Shown: in pieces, positions 44,275 to 53,219 of the stretch
Position numbering within the stretch: position 1 is the first letter of the stretch
Layout: every line of letters begins with the position of its first letter
Source: Alphaproteobacteria bacterium
Lineage (GTDB): Bacteria > Pseudomonadota > Alphaproteobacteria > CAAHEQ01 > UBA3637
Assembly: GCA_017559525.1 (NCBI GenBank)
Contig: JAFYRI010000014.1
Coordinates: forward strand, 1-64,000
Reading direction: 5' to 3'
DNA: 64,000 bases
The notes under the pieces: model-generated
What the model saw: the letters and a program-made list of their open reading frames with translations, nothing else
Databases searched by the model: none
What the model was told of the DNA's origin: nothing
Position numbers and translations under genes: made by a program

Positions 44275-45665
44275 TATTGTCCTCCTGTGAATAAATCCAC
44301 TAATGTTTTTAAATGACCAACTTCCATAATTTTAATGTCAGTTTGTTTATTTTTGGTTTGACGTCTTGGTGGTATCATTGCCCGTTCAAAACCAAGCTTT
44401 GCAGATTCCTTTAATCGCAAATCTGGTTGAGAAACAGCTCTAGCCTCACCCGACAACCCAATTTCACCAAATACGACCATATCAGCCGGTACGGGTTTTT
44501 GTACCAATGATGATACAATCGCTGCTGCCACTGCCATATCACATGCTGGCTCAGTAATTTTTAATCCACCAGCCACATTTAAATAAATATCTTTATTGGC
44601 AAATGAAACACCACATCTGGCCTCCAACACGGCTAAAATCATGTTAAGCCGACCACTATCCCATCCCACAACAGCTCGTCTAGGAGCAGAACCACCTTGA
44701 GGCGCAACAAGCGCTTGGATTTCCACCAACATTGGGCGAGACCCTTCAACACCGGCAAACACACAGCTACCCGCAATATTACCACGACGTTCAGCCAAAA
44801 ATAATGCCGATGGATTAGGCACTTCAGACAAACCCAATTCCGTCATTTCAAACACGCCAATTTCATCGGTTGCACCAAATCGGTTTTTAACCGAACGCAA
44901 AATACGGAAATGATGTCCTCGATCACCTTCAAAATACAAAACCGTATCCACCATGTGTTCCAACACTCTAGGTCCAGCCAATGTTCCTTCTTTAGTCACA
45001 TGCCCCACTAAAAACAACACAAAACCCTTGCGTTTGGCAAGACGTATCAACTCATGACCGGCAGCACGAACCTGACCAACTGTCCCAGGAGCAGAATCCA
45101 ACGAATCTACATACATGGTTTGAATAGAATCAATGACAACAATATCAGGCGCATCTGACGTATCCAATGTAGCCACAATATCTCGCACATTAATAGCGCT
45201 TGCTAAATCAACCGGTGCATTTGCCAAACCTAAACGTTGCGCGCGCAATCTAACTTGATCAACAGATTCCTCACCCGAAATATATGCGCATTTTGTAGGA
45301 GCCCCCTCTTTATTAACACCACTTGCCAATTTTGAAACGGCTTGTAACAACAATGTAGATTTACCAATACCAGGATCCCCACCCACTAAAATCACAGAAC
45401 CAGGAACCAACCCACCACCACAAACACGATCTAACTCTCCAATATTGGATTTTAATCTGAATAAAATTTCGGGTGCTCCTTTTAAATCAGAAAATTGCAA
45501 TTTACGTCCACCTTGTCCACCAGTTGCTGTGGGACTTTCAAGCTGCGGAACCTCCTCCTCAACAATTGTATTCCATGCATTACACGCTGGACATTTACCC
45601 GCCCACTTAGCAAAAACAGAACCACATTCTTGGCAAACAAATCGTGTTTGAGCTTTTTTTACCAT
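44274..45665 (-). CDS. radA: DNA repair protein RadA (Sms)
   Basis: RadA is a RecA-like helicase that drives branch migration in recombination. The 463 residues show the N-terminal zinc finger (FVCQECGSVFAKWAGKCPACNAW), P-loop GGDPGIGKSTLLLQ, the RadA signature KNRFG (SVKNRFGATDEIGVF), and a Lon-like C-terminal domain (FANKDIYLNVAGGLKI). It lies 1 bp after mlaF and next to cvpA, as in many alphaproteobacteria. Confidence 0.95.
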   Translation of the reverse strand: MVKKAQTRFVCQECGSVFAKWAGKCPACNAWNTIVEEEVPQLESPTATGGQGGRKLQFSDLKGAPEILFRLKSNIGELDRVCGGGLVPGSVILVGGDPGIGKSTLLLQAVSKLASGVNKEGAPTKCAYISGEESVDQVRLRAQRLGLANAPVDLASAINVRDIVATLDTSDAPDIVVIDSIQTMYVDSLDSAPGTVGQVRAAGHELIRLAKRKGFVLFLVGHVTKEGTLAGPRVLEHMVDTVLYFEGDRGHHFRILRSVKNRFGATDEIGVFEMTELGLSEVPNPSALFLAERRGNIAGSCVFAGVEGSRPMLVEIQALVAPQGGSAPRRAVVGWDSGRLNMILAVLEARCGVSFANKDIYLNVAGGLKITEPACDMAVAAAIVSSLVQKPVPADMVVFGEIGLSGEARAVSQPDLRLKESAKLGFERAMIPPRRQTKNKQTDIKIMEVGHLKTLVDLFTGGQ

Positions 45666-45666
45666 C

Positions 45667-46503
45667 CTAAACCTTTACTTCCATTTTGATTGGTCCCGTT
45701 GCAGAGCCTGCCACAAATTGACGCACATATGGATTTTTTGTTTTCTCTAGTTCTTTAACCGTTCCAATCCAAATAATTTTACCTTCATATAACATAGCTA
45801 TTTTATCAGCAATTTTTTTAGCCGAGTTCATGTCGTGCGTAATCGTCAATGCCGTTGCACCCAATTGTTTAACAGTTGACACAATTAAATCGTTAATCAC
45901 ATCAGACATAATCGGATCCAGTCCTGTTGTCGGCTCATCAAAGAAAATAACCTCTGGATTTGTTGCAATAGCACGTGCCAATCCTACTCGTTTTTTCATC
46001 CCACCCGATAAATCGGCAGGATATACATCAGCGACATCTTTGTTCAACCCAACCTGAGCCAACTTTTGAATCGCAATCTGTTTTGCCTCAGCTTTGGATA
46101 CAGTTTTGTTTTGTAGCAAAGAAAACGCCACATTTTCCCAAACAGATAAACTATCAAACAAGGCTGCGCTTTGAAACAACATACCGATTTTACCATTGAC
46201 TTCATCACGTTCGGCCGATGTTAATTCAGATAAGTTCATACCATCAAATTCAACATATCCTTTATCTGGTTGTAACAATCCCAAGATACACTTCAATGTA
46301 ACAGATTTACCCGTTCCGGAACCACCGATAATAACTAAAGATTCACCTTTAGCAACTTCTAAATCTACTCCATTCAAAACTTTTTTCTTTCCAAATGCTT
46401 TGTACACATTCGTCAACCTAATCTTAGGTACATGATTCCCCATTTTTTTAGATGTTTTTACTCGAGAACGTATCGGCAACAATTTCATCAGCATTCTTCT
46501 CAT
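45667..46503 (-). CDS. mlaF: MlaF-like ABC transporter ATPase
   Basis: MlaF is the ATPase of the MlaFEDB complex that moves phospholipids between the membranes. The 278 residues include Walker A GGSGTGKSVTLK, signature LSGGMKKRVGLARA and Walker B VIFFDEPTTGLDP with the H-loop THDMNSA. An extra ~20 basic residues precede the ABC domain. Its ATG overlaps the mlaE stop (ATGA), which supports this start. No mlaD gene follows, unlike in most genomes. Confidence 0.88.
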   Translation of the reverse strand: MRRMLMKLLPIRSRVKTSKKMGNHVPKIRLTNVYKAFGKKKVLNGVDLEVAKGESLVIIGGSGTGKSVTLKCILGLLQPDKGYVEFDGMNLSELTSAERDEVNGKIGMLFQSAALFDSLSVWENVAFSLLQNKTVSKAEAKQIAIQKLAQVGLNKDVADVYPADLSGGMKKRVGLARAIATNPEVIFFDEPTTGLDPIMSDVINDLIVSTVKQLGATALTITHDMNSAKKIADKIAMLYEGKIIWIGTVKELEKTKNPYVRQFVAGSATGPIKMEVKV

Positions 46504-47291
46504 AGCGCGAAAAATACCTCCGTCAAAATATAGTTAAAAATTAAAATCAAAATACTGGCTGAAACCACAGCGTTCGTTGTGGCTTGACCAACTCCTTGGG
46601 CACCACCTTTGGAATAAAAACCATTATAACATCCCAAAAGCGCGATAATAAAACCAAATACAGCCGCCTTAGTCATACCAGAAATAATATCCATCGCCTG
46701 TAAATATTGCCATGTATTCATCAAATATGTACTAGCGTTGAAACCCAACTTATAAATACCAATTAAATAACCACCGCAAATACCAATAATATCTCCAATT
46801 AACACTAAAATAGGCAACATTACAACTCCCGCCAAAATTCTCGGAACAATTAAATACCGAAACGGATTTGTGGATAATGTTGTCAATGCATCAATTTGCT
46901 CTGTTACACGCATAGTCCCCAATTCAGCTGCCATTGCTGCACCAATACGACCTGCAACCATCAAGCCAGCCATAACAGGAGCCAACTCACGAGTTACAGA
47001 AATTAACACAACCATTGCAACCGGCCCCTCAGAAGAAAACGAAGAAAACCCTGTGTACGTTTGTAACGCAATCACCATACCCGAAAACAATGTTGTCAAG
47101 GCCACCACAGGCAATGAATAAAAACCAATTTCAACTAATTGAGTCCCAAACGCCTTTAAATAAAAGGGGCGCTTAAAACATTGTACCAATGTTTCAAAAG
47201 CAAACAACCCCAATCGACCAGCCGCAACAAAGAAGTTAATAAACACCCGACCAATTTTATCTACAAACTGCAAATCTAGAGTACGTTTCAT
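46500..47291 (-). CDS. mlaE: MlaE-like ABC transporter permease
   Basis: MlaE is the integral membrane part of the Mla phospholipid transporter. The 263 residues show an N-terminal amphipathic helix, five or six membrane helices, and family sequences GTQLVEIGFYSLPVVALTTLFSGMV, GAAMAAELGTMRVTEQIDAL (the coupling region) and GQATTNAVVSASILILI. It forms a four-base overlap with mlaF. The gene runs divergently from the small lipoprotein at 47454. Confidence 0.9.
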   Translation of the reverse strand: MKRTLDLQFVDKIGRVFINFFVAAGRLGLFAFETLVQCFKRPFYLKAFGTQLVEIGFYSLPVVALTTLFSGMVIALQTYTGFSSFSSEGPVAMVVLISVTRELAPVMAGLMVAGRIGAAMAAELGTMRVTEQIDALTTLSTNPFRYLIVPRILAGVVMLPILVLIGDIIGICGGYLIGIYKLGFNASTYLMNTWQYLQAMDIISGMTKAAVFGFIIALLGCYNGFYSKGGAQGVGQATTNAVVSASILILIFNYILTEVFFAL

Positions 47292-47453
47292 TCAGCCTGT
47301 CCTTTCTTTTATTGCCCTCAGTATAGCCTTGTTTTATAGTAAATGCAACAAAAAAGCTCCTCTATTATTGAGTGTTTTTATACTGAATTTAGAATACAAA
47401 AAGCTTGAAATATCTTTCATTTTATGACAAAATAGAAGAAGCGAGGATTGCTC

Positions 47454-47738
47454 ATGAAATATATTATACTGTTTTTATGTTTTGGATTAATAAGCTGTTC
47501 TAACACACTGCCTTATGTAGATTCTTATTCTGGAATTGCCGGAGGACCATCATTGCAACGCTCTACACCAAACAAAGTAGCAATTTGCTTTAATAAGAAT
47601 CACAACGACATGCAAACTTTGCAAACATTGGCCAATACTGAATGCGCAAAAACATCCAAAAAAGCCAAATTGGATAGAATAGCTCCTTTTTCATGTAGTT
47701 TAATCACGCCATCAACTGCCTACTTTGATTGTTATTAA
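47454..47738 (+). CDS. Small lipoprotein, 94 residues
   Basis: The ATG at 47454 is preceded by GAGGA with 6 nt spacing (an upstream TTG is not favoured). The signal peptide ends in the lipobox LISC. The mature part has a Ser/Gly/Tyr-rich stretch and then VAICFNKNHNDMQTLQTLANTECAK with four cysteines in the last half. It is probably outer-membrane anchored. TTGAAA at 47405-47410 could be its -35 box. No family is recognised. Confidence 0.65.
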   Translation: MKYIILFLCFGLISCSNTLPYVDSYSGIAGGPSLQRSTPNKVAICFNKNHNDMQTLQTLANTECAKTSKKAKLDRIAPFSCSLITPSTAYFDCY

Positions 47739-47745
47739 ACAATTT

Positions 47746-49251
47746 TTATTTTCTTATTTTATTGTGAGTATTTTTTTGTATCAATTGAGATGCAGCGAAT
47801 GAAGGTGTGTGCGATATACAGAAAGTCACCTCTGGTTTTTGCGCTAATAATGACTTTTTGTTTGAGGGGTGTTCTGTCGTAGAAAAACAAGTCCTAACAG
47901 ATACGTCTTCCTTAAAATTATCATTATTAAATGTTGTTTGTCTTAATATGTTCACCGCAGTTTTTGCATTCTTTGCAATATTTGGATTAACAGAATTTTG
48001 ATACCCCTTTAAAGCATTGTATAAATCTATATTTTTATATTTTTCTGCATAATCTTTCATTAAACAAATAATATCAGGACCAGGACCATCCGCCATAAAC
48101 TCTGATCGTTTTATAGCAAACAACATATGTCGCTCAATATTTTTTTCCGTTTGATTTTTATTACCTAAAAGAACACGTTTTAACCACGCCATATGATGAT
48201 AAGGGTTTGACCCCTCCCCAAAAGGGGGTTCAGAATAATGATCATATCCGCCCGTTTCATTTTTAGGGCAAATATGTTTTCGCTCTCCAAACTTACTCAA
48301 CATATTATCAACAACCCGTATTGCATCGTTTTGCGATACATTATCCGTTCCATTTTGAAACAAAACATCTGCAACAGGCACATGTCTTATATCTTGCATA
48401 CCACAACAAATCATTAAGTTATCTATAACAATTTGCATTGCAGAACCACACAAATAAGCCTCTTGTTCCGATGGAGAACAAGCGTATATTTTCATAATAT
48501 CTTGTTCTGATACCTCTTTGGCTCTTTGCTCTGGTGTTAACATTTGTCTTTGTTCAGATAATGTATTAAGGTTGTTATATACACATTGTGAAGCTTCTAA
48601 CACTTTTTCAAAACCAATATCATATCCTTCAATCTCTTGATATTTTTCTGGAAATTTAATTCTGTGATATTGACACAAATGCGTTATTTCATGAAATAAA
48701 TTATCAACCATTTCTGCAACTGTTGCCTTATTCAAAAAATCATTATTTACATTAATAAAGATTGTTTGAGGATAATCCATCATTGTATAAGCAACATTTA
48801 ATCCATTATCATTTTTATATTTTATATTCAATCCATCATACGGAAAAAAGTCTTTAGATGCCTTCAATAGCTCCAATGCCAAAACACCAATACACTTTAT
48901 TTTTTCTTGCTTTATACCATTTTGAAACACAAAACACGCATTTATAAATTCTTTGGACTCTTTTAATTTCTTAAATACCTTCTTTGTTCTATTTATTGCC
49001 CCATTATATGCATTAAGAGGCATTTTGTATTTTGGTCGGATAAAAGAACTTAACTTTAAATAATCGCATATACCTCGAGGCGAATAATATCCCCACTTGT
49101 TTTTTCTGACCTGACCTATCTCTCGAAATAAAAGACACCATTCATCTGTTGAAGCATTAAGTAATTGTTGGGATGTGATACTCGCCAACTTTTTCACCCT
49201 ATTTTCATAAACAATACCATCCAGTATTTCTTTAATGCTTTTTTCACTCAT
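47746..49251 (-). CDS. Zincin-like protein with HEITH motif, function unknown
   Basis: A 501-residue protein without signal peptide. HEITH at residues 187-191, in a helix (MVDNLFHEITHLCQYH), is the zinc-protease HExxH motif. It is followed by a long helical and Cys-poor part, and a Ser/Lys-rich tail. The third zinc ligand could not be assigned. The gene stands alone on the minus strand. A possible role as a secreted or injected protease is only inferred. No known family is recognised. Confidence 0.55.
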   Translation of the reverse strand: MSEKSIKEILDGIVYENRVKKLASITSQQLLNASTDEWCLLFREIGQVRKNKWGYYSPRGICDYLKLSSFIRPKYKMPLNAYNGAINRTKKVFKKLKESKEFINACFVFQNGIKQEKIKCIGVLALELLKASKDFFPYDGLNIKYKNDNGLNVAYTMMDYPQTIFINVNNDFLNKATVAEMVDNLFHEITHLCQYHRIKFPEKYQEIEGYDIGFEKVLEASQCVYNNLNTLSEQRQMLTPEQRAKEVSEQDIMKIYACSPSEQEAYLCGSAMQIVIDNLMICCGMQDIRHVPVADVLFQNGTDNVSQNDAIRVVDNMLSKFGERKHICPKNETGGYDHYSEPPFGEGSNPYHHMAWLKRVLLGNKNQTEKNIERHMLFAIKRSEFMADGPGPDIICLMKDYAEKYKNIDLYNALKGYQNSVNPNIAKNAKTAVNILRQTTFNNDNFKEDVSVRTCFSTTEHPSNKKSLLAQKPEVTFCISHTPSFAASQLIQKNTHNKIRK

Positions 49252-49317
49252 AAGATAAATCCCTTAAAAATAAGCAGACCCTTATATTGTATCACAAAAA
49301 GCAAAAAAAGTCAAAAA

Positions 49318-49983
49318 TCAGCCTTTTTTCTTAACAAAATGCCATTGAATCACAGCAATTGCAAACAACAATGGTAATGTGGCCTCACCTGACTCTTCAA
49401 ACAAAACAATCCAAGACTGTGCCAATGGATCCAAAGACTCACCAACAGCTTTACGATAGTTGCCAGGAAAACGATCTGCGAACTTTGTAACAATGCCGAC
49501 ACCCCCCATAGCCGCAATTGTCCAACAAATCGGATTAAACTTTAAAAAGCCTTTAATTAAGGTTGGGGTATACTTTACCAACAACCAAACAACAACACTA
49601 ATAACCGTTAATAGAATAACAGCTGATAAAATTTTTTCTTCTATTGGATTATTTGGATTCGTAAAAAATCGGATTTTAAAAGCCGTTGTATCTTTTGATG
49701 GAATCCAGTGTTGAACCCCCATTTCACGTAATACAGCACACCCCAACAAAAATAAAAAAGCAACATAGGAGGGTAGTAATTTTTTTGTATTAAAATCCTT
49801 TGCAAAGGCTAACACAACAACTGCAGATAACGTATACCCTGTATAAGTGATGATTTCCATGACACCACCTGTAAACCCTTTGATAAACGCCGCTGTTTCA
49901 CCAAAACAATATAATGCAAATATGCCAACATACAATAAAACAAAAACAGATGCAAACAAAGGATGTAAAAGTAATTTTTTCAT
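49318..49983 (-). CDS. Polytopic membrane protein of unknown function
   Basis: The 221-residue protein has about six membrane helices (7-28, 38-58, 70-86, 118-138, 150-168, 198-214), no signal peptide and no known family motif. A hydrophilic loop between helices 3 and 4 contains WIPSKDTTAFKIRFFTNPNNP, and LFEESGEATLPLLFAIA holds acidic residues at the edge of the last helix. GGGGGAAATT precedes the ATG. It stands between unrelated single genes. Confidence 0.6.
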   Translation of the reverse strand: MKKLLLHPLFASVFVLLYVGIFALYCFGETAAFIKGFTGGVMEIITYTGYTLSAVVVLAFAKDFNTKKLLPSYVAFLFLLGCAVLREMGVQHWIPSKDTTAFKIRFFTNPNNPIEEKILSAVILLTVISVVVWLLVKYTPTLIKGFLKFNPICWTIAAMGGVGIVTKFADRFPGNYRKAVGESLDPLAQSWIVLFEESGEATLPLLFAIAVIQWHFVKKKG

Positions 49984-50085
49984 GGGGGAAATTCCTTTTA
50001 GACATAATTTATATATGAAATAAGTGTAATATGTTTCAATTTAAAAGTCAAGCAATCAAAAACATACACGACATTAATGCCGTTA

Positions 50086-51804
50086 TTATCTTCCATCCTT
50101 TTTACTTAGCTGACGTTCCAATAAAATCTTTGCGCGTTGTTTGCGCTTAAAAACAGCCATTGCTTGTCTAAATACAGTGTGGCGATTAATTGCCCTATTT
50201 GGCAACACCTGCAACGATTGACAAGATGTTTTTAAATCATCATTCACAGAAAAATCCACACCAGCCATTGTCGCCAACTGTCGACGTTTAAAAACAGATA
50301 ATTTTTCTATCTTTTCCTCAAACCCCATACAATTATTCTGAGAAATTTGTTTTGTATCCTTCAACAAAGACAGCTCCCCATCTAATGCCTCTATTAACAA
50401 TGGATCTTTGTTTTGTGCAATCTCATATAACTGTTTACCCTTTATATTACCTTTACAAAACAAATCTTCATAACCCTGAGCCATCAAATGTTTTCTCAAT
50501 ACAGCAACATTATAGGGTTTGTTGTTTAAAAGAGCGTGCTCTATTGGTATTACACCATCTGTATCAGCCAACATTAAATCGGCACCAGAATGAGCCAAAA
50601 CCTCAATAGCTTCCGGTTTTGAATAAATAGCAGCTGTTTTTGCCAATGGATATTCAGAATTCATTGTTGTCATAACAGCGCCCGCTCTGATTAACAATAG
50701 ACTAATACCAATACGATCTAAATATAATGAATGTTCCAGAGGCATTTTATCCGCAATCACTTTATCTTTGCAATTTATAACATTTGGTAAATTCGGATTT
50801 GCCCCACTATCTAACAATATTTTCACTTTTTGATAAGCAGATTGAGCAATTTCTGCTGACGTTTTTTTGTCCTGTGGACATCCTCGATACTCAACTGCAC
50901 AAAACAATGGCGTACGTCCCATTTTATCACGTTGGTTTGGATCTGCCCCCAAAGAAAGCAACAAAGAAACATCCATCTCATTTCCATATCGACACTGCTC
51001 AATTAGAGCTCTTGATAACATTTGAGAGGCAGTTTCCTCACCATAAAGATTACCAGAAATATCTTGCAGAGAAATACCAAAAATTTTATTTAATCGCATT
51101 TGGTTTTTACTAGACAGGCGTTCAATTCGTCTAAATAACGTATTCCAATCTTGAGTTAATTCGTACGTTTTTCTTTCCGGAAAAACACCATGATAAACAG
51201 CTTGTACCCAATCTGTTTCTTGATCATCATGAGCTCGCTGGCTCGCGGCCTTCATAACCTCTTGATATGCCAAATTATTCTTATCTCTTATAAGACCACA
51301 ATCGCACAACGCCTTAAAAACATCCATGTCTCCATTTTTTACAGCCCAATAAGCCGGAATATACCCATTTTTATCAGGTCTATCAACTGGAATCCCACGC
51401 TTAAATGCCTCATAAACAACCTTTGCAGAGCGAGATAAAACAGCGTATTTCATTAAATCATTACCTTGATTATCTACAGCAGCAACATCTAAGCCCTCAT
51501 GACGCAAAAACAATATACCCACGCCATGCATACGCTTTTCTAATGCAACCATAGCGGGCGTTTGTCCATTTCTATTTCTTACATTCACATCTGGCTTTAA
51601 AGATAAAACTATTTTTGTTTTTTCATAAGTATCGTCATGTTCCATCGCCGTCCAAATTGGCAAGCGGCCATAACGTTTATCCGCAATATTGGGATTTGAT
51701 ACAAAATCAGCATAAAAAGCAACCTCTTCTTTATTTCCGTTCAAAACCGCCTCGGCAAAGCCGCTATCTATTTGCTGCTGAGATAAACGGAATGAAGTTG
51801 TCAT
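50086..51804 (-). CDS. Large ankyrin-repeat protein
   Basis: I use ATG 51804, since AAGGAG is 8 nt upstream and the ATGA overlap with the upstream stop suggests coupling; the GTG at 51813 is less likely. The 572 residues have ankyrin repeats in two blocks (about 45-180 and 270-440), for example GQTPAMVALEKRMHGVGILFLRHEG and DTDGVIPIEHALLNNKPYNVAVL. The C-terminal ~100 residues are helical and basic. No signal peptide is seen. Such proteins often act as effectors or scaffolds in host-associated bacteria; the function is not known. Confidence 0.7.
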   Translation of the reverse strand: MTTSFRLSQQQIDSGFAEAVLNGNKEEVAFYADFVSNPNIADKRYGRLPIWTAMEHDDTYEKTKIVLSLKPDVNVRNRNGQTPAMVALEKRMHGVGILFLRHEGLDVAAVDNQGNDLMKYAVLSRSAKVVYEAFKRGIPVDRPDKNGYIPAYWAVKNGDMDVFKALCDCGLIRDKNNLAYQEVMKAASQRAHDDQETDWVQAVYHGVFPERKTYELTQDWNTLFRRIERLSSKNQMRLNKIFGISLQDISGNLYGEETASQMLSRALIEQCRYGNEMDVSLLLSLGADPNQRDKMGRTPLFCAVEYRGCPQDKKTSAEIAQSAYQKVKILLDSGANPNLPNVINCKDKVIADKMPLEHSLYLDRIGISLLLIRAGAVMTTMNSEYPLAKTAAIYSKPEAIEVLAHSGADLMLADTDGVIPIEHALLNNKPYNVAVLRKHLMAQGYEDLFCKGNIKGKQLYEIAQNKDPLLIEALDGELSLLKDTKQISQNNCMGFEEKIEKLSVFKRRQLATMAGVDFSVNDDLKTSCQSLQVLPNRAINRHTVFRQAMAVFKRKQRAKILLERQLSKKDGR

Positions 51805-52127
51805 CGGTGCCACTCCTTACCATCTTTCGATTGAAAAATATCTCTCTTTGCAATACGAATAGCCGTTGTAGGATCTACAGGCCGCGCATTATTTGCCTTT
51901 TCATATAATTCAAACAACTCACACACCTGTTGTTTAGATGCATACTTTTGCATTGTTCGTAAAGCTTTTGCTTGGTGTGGAGCCAATAAAACATAATCAA
52001 CCTCTTTTGAAAAGGTCTTTGTTTTTGTGGGATGCCCCCCCCCTTGCAATTCTATAATTAAGCGTTGAATATCAGTTCCAATAAAGGAAAAGAAAAATCG
52101 ACGCAAGGCTCTTTTTACAAATGCCAT
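51801..52127 (-). CDS. Small hypothetical protein with a G9 tract, coupled to the ankyrin gene
   Basis: The start ATG 52127 has GGAGA 6 nt upstream. The 108 residues begin with MAFVKRALRRFFFSF, a basic amphipathic end, and have LQGGGHPTK encoded by a G9 tract at 52035-52043 (codons ~29-31). The rest is helical (APHQAKALRTMQKYASKQQ). It overlaps the ankyrin gene by 4 bp. Not recognised. Loss or gain of one G would frameshift it and might alter the coupled ankyrin gene. Confidence 0.6.
   Translation of the reverse strand: MAFVKRALRRFFFSFIGTDIQRLIIELQGGGHPTKTKTFSKEVDYVLLAPHQAKALRTMQKYASKQQVCELFELYEKANNARPVDPTTAIRIAKRDIFQSKDGKEWHR
52035..52043. repeat. C9/G9 homopolymer tract in the ankyrin-coupled gene
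   Basis: Nine C on the plus strand, coding Gly-Gly-Gly near the N-terminus of the 108-residue protein. It is the second such tract in the window, the other being in ftsK. Confidence 0.8.
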
Positions 52128-52212
52128 ATTCGATCTCCACAATAAAAAAATTCCCCACAGTCATTCTATTTAGAATAGAATAACACAGCTTTATATATTT
52201 GTCAACTATTTT

Positions 52213-53211
52213 TTAGAACGGATCAGTTTCCGCTTTATATGGGCGATTAAGTAATCCCCTCAAAACATCATCAACCGATTGACCATTATATAGAACACCT
52301 TCAACTGCTTCGCAAATAGGCATATCCACATTTAATGCTCTGGCACGTTTCATGACAGCCGCTGCCGTTGGCACACCTTCCACCGTCGCAGTAGATTCTG
52401 CTAACACTTGTGTGGCATTACCATGACACCCTAGCTTATATCCAAAAGAATAATTTCGAGATTGCGTCGAACAACATGTCAACACCAAATCACCCACACC
52501 AGACATCCCCAACACCGTTGATCGATGACCTCCTAACGCACGAGCAAAACGAGCCATTTCACTCAAGCCACGTGTAATCAGCGCTGCGCGCCCATTGTCA
52601 CCAAAGCCACACCCATCTACAACACCAGCAGCAATAGCAATAACGTTTTTGAGAGCTCCACATACTTCTGGCGCTACGATATCCGTTGAAAAATACGGAC
52701 GAAACATAGCTGAACCCATCATTTGAACCAACTGTTCAGCCAACTTCCCATCTTCGGCTGCAATTGTTGTTGCTGTTGGATTACCCTTTGCCACCTCTGC
52801 TGCAAACCCAGGGCCAGACAACACACAAATTATAGCTTCGGGCAAAACCTCTTTTGCCACCTCGGTTAACAACAAACCTGTGGAGACCTCAATTCCTTTT
52901 GCACATAAAACTAGAGGAATCTCTTTACGCCACATTGGCTTCAATGTTTCTAAAACCGAACGCGTAAATTGAGCAGGAGAAACCAATAAAACAACATCGG
53001 CAAAATCAACTGCTCGTTTTAAATCAGACGTTGCCACAATATTTTCGGATAATATGGCAGAAGGCAAAAACTTATTTGTATGTTCTTCACTAATCGAAGT
53101 AACAACATCTTCTTCTCTTGCCCAAACAAGAACATTGTTACCAGCGCGCTCAGCCGTTATAGCCAACGCTGTTCCCCACGCTCCTGCTCCAATAACTGAT
53201 ATATTTGCCAT
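52213..53211 (-). CDS. gpsA: Glycerol-3-phosphate dehydrogenase [NAD(P)+]
   Basis: GpsA reduces dihydroxyacetone phosphate to sn-glycerol 3-phosphate for phospholipid synthesis. The 332 residues contain the NAD loop GAGAWGTALAI, LSGPGFAAEVAKGNPTA, and the substrate-binding GALKNVIAIAAGVVDG with the conserved Lys, and GMSGVGDLVLTCCS. It follows the LplT-PlsC-acyl-activating gene by 8 bp, which fits a phospholipid operon. Confidence 0.95.
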   Translation of the reverse strand: MANISVIGAGAWGTALAITAERAGNNVLVWAREEDVVTSISEEHTNKFLPSAILSENIVATSDLKRAVDFADVVLLVSPAQFTRSVLETLKPMWRKEIPLVLCAKGIEVSTGLLLTEVAKEVLPEAIICVLSGPGFAAEVAKGNPTATTIAAEDGKLAEQLVQMMGSAMFRPYFSTDIVAPEVCGALKNVIAIAAGVVDGCGFGDNGRAALITRGLSEMARFARALGGHRSTVLGMSGVGDLVLTCCSTQSRNYSFGYKLGCHGNATQVLAESTATVEGVPTAAAVMKRARALNVDMPICEAVEGVLYNGQSVDDVLRGLLNRPYKAETDPF

Positions 53212-53219
53212 ACAATCCT

